Source: Hydractinia symbiolongicarpus
Taxonomy: Eukaryota > Cnidaria > Hydrozoa > Anthoathecata > Hydractiniidae
Assembly: GCF_029227915.1 (NCBI RefSeq)
Contig: NC_079879.1
Location: forward strand, 25,920,501-25,984,500
Length of the DNA: 64,000 nt
Direction of reading: 5' to 3'
A program made the position numbers and the translations under genes. This document shows positions 21,865 through 34,819 of this stretch, one piece after another. Below the pieces are notes generated by a model. That model was not told the DNA's origin, did not search any database, and saw nothing but the letters and a program-made list of their open reading frames with translations. The first letter of the stretch is position 1; the number at the start of each line of letters is the position of its first letter.

Positions 21865-24800
21865 ATGTGTGTACGCAAAGCTCTTTTGTATCTGGTTTTT
21901 ACGTCATTAATGAAGTTTTCTTTGCAACAAAAGAAACCACATATTATTATGATTGTTGCCGATGATTTGGTACGTACATTTAAGTTTTTAAATTTTTTTA
22001 TCAAAATATGCTTGTTTCTACTCATATGTTACACTCTTTTAGGGTTGGAATGATGTGAGTTTTCATGGTTCCCAACAAATCCCTACGCCAAACATAGATA
22101 AACTTGCACAAAGTGGAATTATTCTTAACAACTATTATGTTTTACCAATTTGTACACCAACAAGGAGTGCAATTATGACTGGAAGATATCCCATACATAC
22201 AGGTACAATTTCCATGTAGTATTTCAGGTGGTATATATAACCCTATATATTTTTGTAAGCAGTTTGTTGATTTACTGTTACATGTATATGACTTTACAGT
22301 TTCTATAGAAAATTGTTTGGGCTTTTTGAGCTTTAAACTGGCAATGAATTCTTTCTCATCAAAATTATTTCAATGAAAATATGTGTTTTAACTATCTATA
22401 AAATAATATGATGCTACACACTTACTTGTATCAACTCCTTTGATATACAAACATTTTGCAGGTATGCAACATGGGGTCATACATGGGCCTAGTCCTTGGG
22501 GTGTTGATTTAAACGAGACTTTCTTGCCAGAATTGTTAAAAGCTCAAGGCTATAGCACTCATGCTATTGGCAAAGTAAGTATTATTTTAATCAGAAGATA
22601 TGAATTAAGATTTCAATGTAACGAAAGTTAGGAGCTCCAACAAAAATTTATGCATTATTATTAGTTATAAATTATCATCAGTATTATCAGTATACTGGCT
22701 TGTTCCTTTTTTCTAATCTGGTAATGTTTATCTCTTTAGTGGCATCTTGGATTTTTTGCAAAAGAATACACTCCAACATACAGAGGCTTCGATACATTCT
22801 ACGGATATTACAATGGTAAATCAGATTATTGGGATCACTCGACTGAGTCATTATTTTGGGGATTAGATTTACATGAAAATGAAAAAGTACTCATATTTTT
22901 ATTAATTAAAAAAATGTAAAATCAGAGAATTTTCTTATTATATTTCTTTTAGCCTTAAAACCTCCTACTTAGGATATACAAAGTTTAATAATTACACTTG
23001 TGCAATATGCAATGTTCTGTAGGGAAACTAAAAGATTTTAAAGGTTACTTGTTGAGCTTACGAAGTTTACTAACAGTCAAACAGATTAAGAATTTTATTA
23101 GTTGACAATCTTGAAATACCTTTTGACATGTTGCATATTATATTATGCAGGCTGTATTTAATCAATGGGGAAATTACAGTACAGAAATATTCACTACAGA
23201 AGCCGAAACCTGTATAAAAAATCACAACACATCAGAACCTCTCTTTTTGTACTTGGCATACCAAGCTGTGCACAGTGCTAATCAACATGACCCTCTACAA
23301 GCTCCTCAAAGTTGGATTGACAAATTCAAACATATAAGCGATGAAAACCGAAGAAAATATGCAGCTATGGTAGCATATATGGATTTTGGTGTGGGCAGAG
23401 TAAGCTTTTTCTTTGACTATATGTAGGTGCTAAGTCATGTCAATTTGAAGATGGATTGATAAAGATTTTTCATATGTTTCATGCAATCTCACTAAACAGT
23501 GTTCATTTACAAGCCACCAACAACACCTAAAATGAATTTTTAGATTGGTATCTGATATGTATGCGAATAGTAGGTTATTCGCATACATATCACATACTAA
23601 TCTAAAAATATTCCGGAACGAGGCACGAAAGCATGAAGATAACGCAAATCAGGAAATATGTTGGATATTTACTACAACATTTAATAAGGGGCATTTAATT
23701 AATGTCAATTTTTAAAATTTATGTTAATTTTGTGCATTGTTGATTTCCTGGAATGAGATATATTTAAAAGGCAACTTCAGATTTCAAAGGACAAGTTTTT
23801 TCATAGAGTTACAACATTTGCAGCAAAATTAGCCACACTTTGACTTATTTTGTACTTTTCATGATAACATTGCAACAAATTATTATACTCTTAGGTATAT
23901 GAAGCGTTACTTCAGAAGGGCATGCTTGAAAATTCAATTATTGTTTTCACAAGTGATAATGGCGGACCTGCAAATGGATTTGATTTAAATTGGGCTAGTA
24001 ATTTCCCTCTAAGAGGAATTAAACGAACTCTGTATGAAGGTAATATTAAGCTTTGTTATTTCTGAAAGCAATTCATTATGATGTATGTCCTGGAAAAACA
24101 GTATCTGCTAAACTCATTGTAATTTTTGTAACCCAGGAGGAGTGCGAGCAGCTGGCTTCATCCATAGTAAACTTCTGAAAAGTCCTGGAAGAGTTTCCAT
24201 GGATCTAATGCATGTAACTGACTGGCTACCAACATTTGTAAATTTGGCTGGTGGATCTGTCAAGCCTAACAATCCACTTGATGGTGTTAATCAATGGGAA
24301 ACATTACAGAATATGGTACCATCTTCAAGAAAGGAAGTTCTCTTGAATATGGTAGATAATTCAACAGGTGCCCTAAGAATGGGTGACTGGAAAATATTAC
24401 TGGAAGTAATGCCTCAAGGTAATCCATTAATAACAATTGCTAAAATAAATTTACACTGTTTTTAGGCATGTTTGCACTATATGAATACACTTGCATAAGT
24501 TTTTAAAAAGACCAATGGTGTGAATCATGTTTTAAGCCTGGTACATTTGATTTTATGTTTTAGAACATATTTGTGGTAAAATCTCTTATGCAAAATCTGC
24601 CATGCCTAATAAACCATGACTTTAGGTGCATATCTTAGTAGTAATAAATTCACTTACAACCGTTTCTTTTGTTCTTTTTGTTATTTTAAATCGGTATAGT
24701 AATAAGGTGGGTTTTTTTTTGTATTGACTCCTTGTACTCATGCAACTTGACCTGAAGGTTCACATACATTTCCTGTTTAGTCCACTTCTTTTTGATTCCG

Positions 24801-25399
24801 CTTTGTTCTTACTACTCTTTCATGTTTATTTTTTAAAAAAAGAAATTTAAACGTATATATCAAGTGTAAACAATGTATAATCTTGTGATTTTATAATGTA
24901 AATACAGCATTAATTTGATTAGAAGTTTTGCAAATTTTTAAAAATCAAAATTATCTCAAATTAAATATTCTCTTTTTGGATATGTAATATTGCCACCTGT
25001 TATAATTATATTTTTCAGTATATTGGCAATGTAAAACCATAAAAATTTGTCTGTTTTACAGGAAAGTATTGGGATGGTTGGTATGCTCCTCCACAGGTCC
25101 AAAATAAAGAGTTAGTTGAGAAAATGTTTGTTGATGCATCTGTACAATGTGGAGAAGTTCCAGAAAATGTAACACACTGTACAAAGGAACATGGATATTG
25201 TCTGTTTAACATTAAGGAAGATCCCTGTGAATATCACGACTTGTCAAAGGAATATCCTGACATTTTTAAACAGATGTTATCAAGATTGGATGAATACAGA
25301 AAGACCATGGTTCCTCCCCGTAATAAAAACATTGTTGACCCGCTATCGAATCCTAAATTGCATAATGGTGTGTGGCAGCCTTGGGTTAAATTAAGTTAA
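21865..25399 (+). CDS. Arylsulfatase B-like secreted sulfatase B
   Basis: Eight coding exons: 21865-21969, 22043-22202, 22462-22574, 22740-22886, 23151-23399, 23895-24039, 24137-24418 and 25062-25399, giving 512 residues. Exon 1 supplies a hydrophobic signal ([10 protein letters not shown]) and IVADDL; exon 2 has [14 protein letters not shown] with Cys72 as the formylglycine site; [19 protein letters not shown] and TSDNGG follow. It is the closest relative of gene A: exon 2 differs from A's at only two of 160 bases, both silent, and long parts of exon 7 are nearly identical, while other exons differ more. Both genes end in a Cys-containing C-terminal segment ([19 protein letters not shown]). 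The function is as for gene A. There are no duplicate exons. Confidence 0.87.
23538..23607. repeat. Foldback repeat in intron 5 of sulfatase B
   Basis: Arms 23538-23569 and 23576-23607 are complementary with two mismatches (TTTTAGATT..GTATGCGAATA) around a 6-nt loop. It is MITE-like and not part of the coding sequence. Confidence 0.85.
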
Positions 25400-26607
25400 C
25401 TTCTCCCCATGTTTTTCTTAAATTTTTATTTTTTATTTTTTTTTAAATCAAATTACATAATCTTTAATGTTTGAATGCTAAAGCTTATTTCAGTGCAGCA
25501 TTATTGTGGCAGCAAAAAAATAACTAGTATGCCATTTTAATTAAATTTAGAACTAATACTGTTCTTATACTTGAACACTTACACGGATACAAATGACATA
25601 ATAGTTTGAAAACAAAATGTTTTAATTTGTTTCATTCGTTTACTCTCTTGTACCAAAATGTTTAAATTCTAAAATGATCTTCTTCGCATTGTAATATACA
25701 ATAGTTATTCAGATATATGCATTATTTTCTGTTTACATTAGAACATGTGCATTCAAGAAATTATTATGGATTTAAATGAATCTGAAAAAAGTTTTTACAG
25801 AAAGTTTTTCATCTTTATTTTTTACCGTTTTAATGTCAAACCTGTATCTATTTTTAGTAAGTTACTAAAAATAGAAATTTGTAGACTCATGAATTTGGAT
25901 ATATATCAAGTGTAAACACAGTTTTTACTGTTGTAATTATATTAGAGCTAGGTTATATGACAGTTATTAGGAAGCTAGAAAAAAAATTTTAATTTGTTTA
26001 ATATTAAAACGAGAATAATTTAATTTATAAACCATAGCAATTTTATATGTGACAATCCTGAGATAATTTAATTGTAGAATTTAAAAATAAGTAATATAAA
26101 AAGAAATAATTGTGGTTGTGTGTCTCTGACTTTTGCAAAGTTACTATATTTTATTTGTAAAACCCTGCTACATTAGATTCATCAATGACATTACTGAAAC
26201 ATTACACTTTTTTAATTCCCTCTTTCAAATTCCATAGGTCCTTACAGACACTCTGGAACCATTACTGATTATTCTCTTTAAGACTGAGTTAACCTGTTTT
26301 AGAAAAAAGGATTTTTTGACGCCATGAAAACCCTAACCTTTTGTCTCTAACTGTGTGTCAAAGCACACGATGATACTGTGCATTATTTTGATCGGGATTT
26401 TGGCAAGCCATAATGTTTGAGTTGAATATCTTTTCATCTACCCAAGTAGATTTTTTTACATGATTTACCAGTTAGACAAAAAAATACACTAATTTCAGTA
26501 TTTTTATTGTAAAGCTCACCCCAACCAAGCTTTACCTTCACTGTTGCGAAAATAGATACAAAGTCAAGCAGAATTGTGGTGTTTTACTTATTTTTTTGTG
26601 TAGAAAT
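25400..26607. other. Spacer between sulfatase B and C
   Basis: AT-rich intergenic DNA; no coding frame, RNA gene or clear repeat seen. Confidence 0.5.
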
Positions 26608-29600
26608 ATGACTAAACATTTATTTTGGATGATTATTGGACTAGTTTTACTAGATGTACGGCTATGTATTCCTCCTCACATTGTTATGATTGTTGCTGAT
26701 GATTTGGTAAGTGTATTAATGTTTTTATTGAGAAGTCCTGATCCTTTTTTCACGCATACTGTACTTGCCTAAAGATTCCTCTGCTCAAGAAAGCAGACCT
26801 TCGAATAACTGCTCACTTTCTCCTGTTTCCCTATTTGTAAAAACAGTAATGGGCAAGACAATAATTTAAGACCTCCAGACATAACTTATAAGACCCACTT
26901 TCTGCCCTGGTTGTATCCAAGTAAATCATCATACATAATAAGTTAACTGCGTATTGAAGTATTACTGTGTTTTTTATTGCAGTAAACATTAAAAAATACC
27001 AGCATTGAAAGTATTAATAAGTATGGTATCCTCATTTTTCAGGGATTTAATGATGTGAGTTTTCATGGTTCTAAACAAATCCCTACACCAAACATTGATT
27101 ATCTTGCAAATAATGGGATTATTCTTAACAACTACTACGTTTTACCAAATTGTTCTCCCACAAGAAGTGCAATTATGACTGGAAGATATCCCATACACAC
27201 AGGTAATGAACACACCTACTGTTCTATTTTTCATTGGTTTTTTTGTAGTTTTTTATTTGTTTTACAGGTATGCAGTCAGGGACAATATCCGCTGCTAACC
27301 CGTGGGGACTTGGTTTGGCAGAAAAATTGTTGCCTCAATATTTGAAAGAAATAGGGTATAAAACACACGCTATTGGAAAGGTTTGTTTCTCCTTTTATAA
27401 TGTACAGTATCACAAAATATATGTTCATATGACACAGGGGGTATTATGTGAGACTACACCATCAACTATATCACGCAGGGCAAGCTCTAAGTTCGAATTT
27501 TTGTTTTCAACAGTTTTACTGTTGGAAGCAAAAATTGTTTATTTTAAATATTAAAATTTAAGAAGGGGCCCTTATTTCAAGGGAACCTTACTTCATCAAG
27601 GGGAATCGTCTCATGGTGAGTGTGTGATTAACCCAATTTCACAATTTTTGGATTTTAGTGGAATACCCAAATTTTTTTCGGGTTATTTTTGACTTTATTT
27701 CATGCAAATTATGTAAAAACCGGAAAATATGTTAAACAACTTTCATTTGACTACTGGAACTAATGTAATTTCAAGCTTAGCAAAAATATATTGGTGCAAT
27801 TTTGTTCCTTTTATGATATACTATAAGACGGGGAAAGTTTGATGCCATTTGGAAAAGCCTATCAAAAGTTTCCCCCCTCTCTAGGCCTAAAAAAGGCCAG
27901 TATATTTAGCATTAAACTCATTTTATTTTTTCATTATTAATTTAGTGGCATCTTGGTTTCTTTGCACGTGATTACACACCATCGCAGAGAGGTTTTGATT
28001 CGTTTTATGGGCACTACGGTGGGCATGGAGATTATTGGGACCATTCATTAGCATCAAATGGATATTGGGGATTGGATTTACATAAGGATACACCAACGAC
28101 AAGCGAAGTAATTTTTGTTAAATTTTTTGATTTTAGTGAGGGTTGTATGTTTTTTAATGGCTTTCATGTTAAAAAGTCAGTTCTGTTTCATGTTAGCATA
28201 TTTGGACACAATGGGGCAACCACAGCACCAAGCTCTTCTCTATGGAAGCAATTGACAGAATACGATATCACAGTATAGACGAACCAATGTTTCTATATGT
28301 GGCTTATCAAGCTGTTCACAGTGCAAACCTTGTGGAAGATCCTTTGCAAGCACCTCAAAGTTGGATTCAAAAATTTAAGCATATAAAAAACATTGGCAGG
28401 AGAAAATATGCAGCTATGGTGGCATATATGGATCACGGTATTGGACAAGTAAGTATCAGTAGGTTTTTCTTACCATATAATCCCATCAACTTTTCTTTAA
28501 ACAATCTATTCTCACTTGTATTCTTGTGATTACTCAGATTTACAAAGCCCTCAAGAAACGTGGCATGTTGGATAACTCAATTATAATATTTACTTCTGAT
28601 AATGGTGGACCAGCGAATGGATTGAATAAGAATTGGGCAACAAATTATCCTCTGCGTGGTGCTAAAACTACTGTTTACGAAGGTAGGTTGTCATTTTAAT
28701 TTTTTGTCAGTGAAATAATGTGTAGGATAAAGTTGTTTCTCTATTTCATTTCGTTTAAACAGGTGGAGTCAGAGTTGCTGCGTGTGTATACAGCAAGTTC
28801 TTAAAACGCCATGGGATAGTATCACGTGATTTAATGCATGCCACTGATTGGTTGCCAACTCTACTCTCGCTTGCTGGGTATAACACACAACAACTACAAA
28901 ATTTGGATGGTGTGGACCAGTGGAACACTTTACAGCGGGGATATCCTTCGCCACGCACAGAAGTACTTGTAAATATCGATCCCTACGTGTATAAGAATGC
29001 GGCTTTAATAGTAGGAGACTGGAAATTAGTTAATCAAAGTATGTTTTCATTCTTTTTGTGAACAATCAATGTGGGGCATTCATAAGCTGTGAAAAAATTA
29101 TCTTAAGTAAACATTCTAAACTCTTTTCAGTTCTAGAAGTTCCTTGTGGTTCTAAACTTATTTATTTGATTTTAATTAAAAAGGTAAAGTGTGCGAAAAA
29201 AACAAATGTATTATAATTAATGCCATTTACCATTTAGGTCGTTTTTATGACAGTTGGTACCAGCCTCCTGGAAAAAGCCGCAATAACATAAATTCTTTTG
29301 TTGCTGGCAACAAATTAAATGATGCAAGAATACACTGTGGTTTAAAGCCAAAATCTCCATCTTATTGTGGTGGAAAGCGTCATCAGCCTTGCTTATTCAA
29401 TCTTAAAAGTGATCCCTGTGAATACGCTGATGTTTCCAAGAGGTATCCAATTATTTACAAAATTATGCTTACACGGTTGCAGGAACATGTGCAGAAAATG
29501 GTAAAATCCAGAAGAAATACAAAACGAGATCCTAAATCTAATCCAAAATTAAATAATGGAGTCTGGAAACCATGGAAGAAATTGAAAGAGGAAGAAACTT

Positions 29601-29662
29601 CATTATTTTCATTATTTAACAAATTCCCATACTCTTTAAAGTGCGAATTGAAAAAAACATGA
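26608..29662 (+). CDS. Arylsulfatase B-like secreted sulfatase C
   Basis: Eight coding exons: 26608-26706, 27043-27202, 27268-27380, 27946-28107, 28197-28448, 28538-28682, 28763-29038 and 29238-29662, giving 543 residues. Signal peptide MTKHLFWMIIGLVLLDVRLC; IVADDL; active-site [14 protein letters not shown] with Cys70; [38 protein letters not shown]. Exon 4 is 15 nt longer than in A and B, a feature shared with D, and the C-terminal exon has YCGGK..PCLFNLKSDPCEY as in D. C and D therefore form a second pair. The C-terminus carries an extra tail (about 30 residues ending in LKKT) not seen in D. It appears intact. Confidence 0.87.
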
Positions 29663-30862
29663 GGTGTCAATTGAGAATTTTTTACCTTTCTTTGACAATG
29701 CTGAAGGTTTTCTCTGCTTTTTATATCTGTATTTATTAAAAACATAATATATTCATATATAAATATTAATTGATATAAATTTATATCTGTATTTTTATTA
29801 TTCTTTTTCAGTGTATTTATTCAAAGAAAGTAATTTATACATAAATATAAATTTGATTATGAAATTTCTACCTTTATTTTTTTAATGTATAATTTGATAT
29901 ATTTATTTCTATTTTGATGACTTATAAAATAATTTTAAATGCTGGTTATTTTTAATTTTTTATATGTACTATTTTATATATTCCAACATCAGTTATTTTT
30001 ATGCTCAGTATGAAATTACTGTTACCTGTCTTAAAAATTTTTTACTATCCAAAAATAATATGTATGCTATTGTGGTGGCATTTGCAGTTTTTTCTGTTAG
30101 TAATACATTTTACATTTAGTTAATACATAAATAGAATGAACTTTCTACTTTTTATAGTTTTTCTTTCAATATATATATTTTTCTATATTTTTCTATATTT
30201 TCTTTTCTTTTTATATTTATCATTTATATTATATACTAGTAAAAAAACCCATTTTAAGGCTTATAAAACATATTTAAGTGCTGATTATTTTCCATATTTT
30301 ATATAAACTATAAACTAAAACATGTTGTTTTATTTTGTCCGGACATGCCTTAACCCTATTTGGCCTGGGGTTTTTCAAACATATTATGACCAGGGGTGGG
30401 GGGGGTCTGCCCCCACGGTAACTTTTCATAGGCTTGTCCAAACTGAATCAAACTTAGCACACTTATAGTACGTCACAAAAGGAACAAAATGGCAGCAATA
30501 AATTTTTGCTTGCGTCAGCACTTTTTCTGTTCAAAAGCTTGAAAATTCCTCAAAATGTCACTATCTGCTTAAAATTCAATTACCTTAGTTCTACATCGAA
30601 TTTTTACATTCTGGTGTAAGTTTATGAAAGGTAAATAAAAGTTATTATATAATTTTTTACACGGATGGCATGAAAAATTGCCTGGAAATCCAGTTTTTTA
30701 CTAATTTTTACAAAAAATCAGGAAATTGGAATAAGCACGTGTTCAAAACATGCAAAATTATTCTTCTTTTTATTTTTGTGGATCTGAATTCAGAAATTTT
30801 TTTAAATATGCTTTTGTACAGTTCATCGTAAGAAATATTTCATTTTTAGATCAAACAAAACA
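29663..30862. other. Spacer between sulfatase C and D
   Basis: Very AT-rich, with many ATATTT and TTTTTAT tracts and a short G run near 30399. No gene seen. Confidence 0.5.
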
Positions 30863-33800
30863 ATGTTTCGATATACGATTTTACTATCTGTCTTGCTGGA
30901 CATGACGCAAAGCTCTCCTCCACATATTGTTATGATAGTAGCTGATGATATGGTTAGTTTGCGTTGGTAAATTTTGTTTAAATAAGTTCCATCCTTATAT
31001 AATATGAGTGATTTTTATTATTTTTTAAGTGTTTAATTTTCTGTCTGTATCCTCATTTTTTAGGGATTTAATGATGTGAGTTTTCATGGTTCTCAACAAA
31101 TCCCTACACCAAACATTGATTATCTTGCAAATAATGGGATTATACTTAACAACTACTACGTTTTACCCAGTTGTACTCCCACAAGAAGTGCAATTATGAC
31201 TGGAAGATATCCAATACATACAGGTGAGTAACTTTAATCTTTATTTATAGATTTTTAACTATACTTGTACATGCTTTAGTTGATACTTCTATTATTCTAT
31301 TTTATTGATATCTTTTTATTGTTAGGTATGCAGTCAGGGACAATATATGCAGCTAATGCATGGGGTGTAGGATTGGAAGAAAAAATGCTACCTCAATATT
31401 TGAAAACATTGGGATACAAAACTCATGCTGTTGGAAAGGTTTGTCTCTCCTTTTAGAGTGTTTACTGTGATTGTAAAAGCTTTTGTTGAAATATAATGTT
31501 TTTTTTATGCTGATATTCGTTATTGTTCCAAACATACAAGATCTTTTGTGACTTAATCTTCAAGAAGATGCAGAAAAATTTAATTTATTCTAGTGGCACC
31601 TTGGTTTCTTTGCACGCGATTACACACCATCGCGGAGAGGTTTTGATACCTTTTATGGATACTATGGCGGTCAAGCAGATTATTGGGACCATTCATTAGC
31701 ATCAAACGGATATTGGGGATTGGATTTACATAAGGATACACCGTCGACTAGTAAAGTAGGAGCTTCAAAATGAAAAAGTTATATCTTGTTTCTCATATTC
31801 TGTAAATTTATTAATTTTAATGTAAAAATTTTTAGAATGTGTGGACGCAATGGGGTAATTATAGTAGTAACATGTACTCCCATGAAGCTGTAGATCGCAT
31901 CAAAGGTCATAATTTGAGCGAACCAATGTTTCTCTATGTGGCATATCAAGCTGTTCACAGTGCTAACCTTGTGGAAGATCCTTTACAAGCGCCTCAAAAA
32001 TGGATTGATAAGTTCAAACATATCAAACATAATGGCAGACGAAAGTATGCAGCTATGATGGCAGCAATGGATTATGGAATTGGCATGGTAAGATATATAG
32101 TAGGCTTTTGTTCAGCGCATCAAATTTCAGAGGGTAGACTTCTTGACTAACTAAGGATGGTTAATCCTTTGGTATGAGGGCAGGAAGTACCTGCAGCAAA
32201 TTTAAACTTTGCTATTAATATTTTTATGACTAGTTTCTTCTTTAAAAATTAATTTTATAATTCTAATCTGAAATATATCAGATGTGTTAAACCAGTACCT
32301 AGCACTTTCTCAAACACGATTTTGATAGGCAATGTTATTTTCAACGATAGTGAAATTTCTGCATGATGTCATTCAATAAGGGCTGACGTCAGCTAGGGAA
32401 TAATTATGCCAATTTATACTTGGCTCGTACTACAATTTTTTGTCATAAGTATAACTTATGAACATGCCTGCCATACTTACAAGGGCCAAAAGAAACCCCA
32501 ATAGTAAATAGGGCAATATAGAAAAATATATATTTCTCTTCATTAAATTTCTTCGTAGTTATCTTTAATAAATATTACATCAAATTTTAATATGTGTCGA
32601 TTGTTGGCAAACTTTCTGAAAAAATATCTATATGTTATGCTGGGTGATACACTATATATTTTCAACCAGAGCTGAAAAAAAGAAGGAGATGATGAATTTA
32701 AAAGCATGCGGAAAACTAAGTGGAAACAGTTTTAAATACTTCTGCTTTGACATTTTTTTTATTTAGATTTACAAAGCACTGGAAAAGCGTGGCATGTTGG
32801 ATAACTCAATTATAATATTTACCTCTGATAACGGTGGTCCAGCAAATGGATTGGATATGAATTGGGCAACAAATTATCCCTTGCGTGGTGCAAAAACTAC
32901 TGTTTACGAGGGTATGTCATAATCTGGAATAAGAAGTTTAAATTCAGAAGACAAAACTTGTACCAAACATGCAAACAAAGCTCTGTTGTTCTCGTATTTA
33001 CAAGATTCAATTTCGTTCTCAAAAACATGCCAGACATGATGGTGACGTCCACTTTTTTGACACCTCAACATTTTTATCTAAATTGATATTAGTACCTTTT
33101 TAGTTTTACATAAGTGCCGAAGAATTCTAAAAAAAATTAGATTCCAACAAACAACATGTCTGAAATTTTGAACGTCCTCTAATGTCAATATTTTTTAATT
33201 TTTTTAAAAAATATAATTCACAAACAATTACAGTTATAAATTATCACTTTCACTATTATCATCAATGAAATAAACGTCTTTATCTTCGGTATAGTCATCG
33301 AAAATTTGATTTGTTAGATTTAATTTTGAATTTTTTGCACTTAAAGTAAACCATTCCAAATTAAAACAAATTTGAATTTTGAACCTACAAGAACTTCTTA
33401 TTTACTTCTGCCGAATCATTCTCACTTTAGGAGGTGTCAAAGCTGCTGCTTGTGTTTACAGCAAGCTTTTTAAAACTCCAGGACAAGTATCACGTGATAT
33501 GATGCATGCCACTGATTGGTTGCCGACTTTACTATCAGTTGCTGGTTACAACACAACAGATTTGCATTATCTTGATGGAATGAATATGTGGCAAACACTG
33601 CAGAAGAAATCCCCTTCACCAAGAAATGAAATACTTGTTAATATTGATCCTCATGTTTATCATAACGCAGCTCTTATTGTAGGGGACTGGAAACTAGTTA
33701 ACCAAAGTAGGAATATTTCTTTGAATTTGATTCTAAGACAAAGTTTGCACGTTGCAAATAAAAATCATTCTTGAATATAATGTGTGCAGTTAAACTAGAA

Positions 33801-34347
33801 GGAGTCGCTACAAAAGCAAGTCTTGTATTTCATTAAATGAGAACATCAACTTTAGTTTACCTTTAAGGTGCCATTTTCTTTCGCTGTTTTGTTTTGTCAA
33901 CATGACCTTTCATATGACAAGGTGTTTATAGTATGTGCCAAAAAATCTTTTCTGTTTTTAGGTCGTTTTTATGATGGATGGTACCCTCCTCCCGAGGTAG
34001 AGAATTCTTATGAAAATAGTCGTTACTCCTTCACTGATGACATGAATGATTATGTAAGGTTCGAAGGAGAAAATGATGCTCGTATTAAATGTGGACATAA
34101 ACCTTTGAAAGTGTCTTACTGTGGTGGCAAGAAATATCGACCTTGCCTATTTAACCTTAAAGAAGATCCTTGTGAATACACAGATGTTTCAAAAGATCAT
34201 CCAATTATTTACAAGAAAATGTTGGATCGATTGCAAGAATACAGAGATGGCATGGTGAAGTCAAGACGAACCACATATCGTGATCCAGAAGCTAATCCTA
34301 AATTAAATAATGGTGTGTGGGGTCCTTGGAAGAATTTGTTAGTATGA
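30863..34347 (+). CDS. Arylsulfatase B-like secreted sulfatase D
   Basis: Eight coding exons: 30863-30952, 31064-31223, 31326-31438, 31594-31755, 31836-32087, 32767-32911, 33431-33706 and 33962-34347, giving 527 residues. Short signal peptide [24 protein letters not shown]; active-site [14 protein letters not shown] with Cys67; [49 protein letters not shown]. All exon phases equal those of A, B and C. It pairs with C by sequence and by the 162-nt exon 4. Likely a secreted or lysosomal glycan sulfatase. It appears intact. Confidence 0.87.
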
Positions 34348-34819
34348 TTTAAACTTGCAGTATCTTGGTAACATGGTAGTCTAATCTACTGTGTGATTGT
34401 ATCTTTTCACGTTGGATGTGTAACACCATGTTGTTTCGCAGTAGATGGCTAAATGTGTAAAATTTTCTTCGAGTTTAAACGTTTTGTTTTTTTGCCTGTA
34501 TCGCATTATTTATAGATTTTTTTATTATCATATATTTGTTATTTATTGCTTTTTTTGAATTAAACGCATTGTACGGATTAATTAAATTTGTAGATTTACT
34601 TTAGGAATTTTTAAAATTAAAATTTGTAAAAACAGTTTTTCTCTATTCAGCATCGTTGCGAATGTAACGTTAATTAGGTCTGTAATTATTGGGCTTCTCC
34701 ATCCTGACTAGTTGTTTATTTCATACTTAATATTGTATTTAAACTTCTGAAACTATAAACTTCGAAGTATTGTATGATGATAGACTATTTTAATTTAGAA
34801 AAAATAGACACAAATAAAA
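34348..34819. other. Spacer between sulfatase D and NOP16
   Basis: No gene or repeat seen; it must hold the end of D and the promoter of NOP16. Confidence 0.5.
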
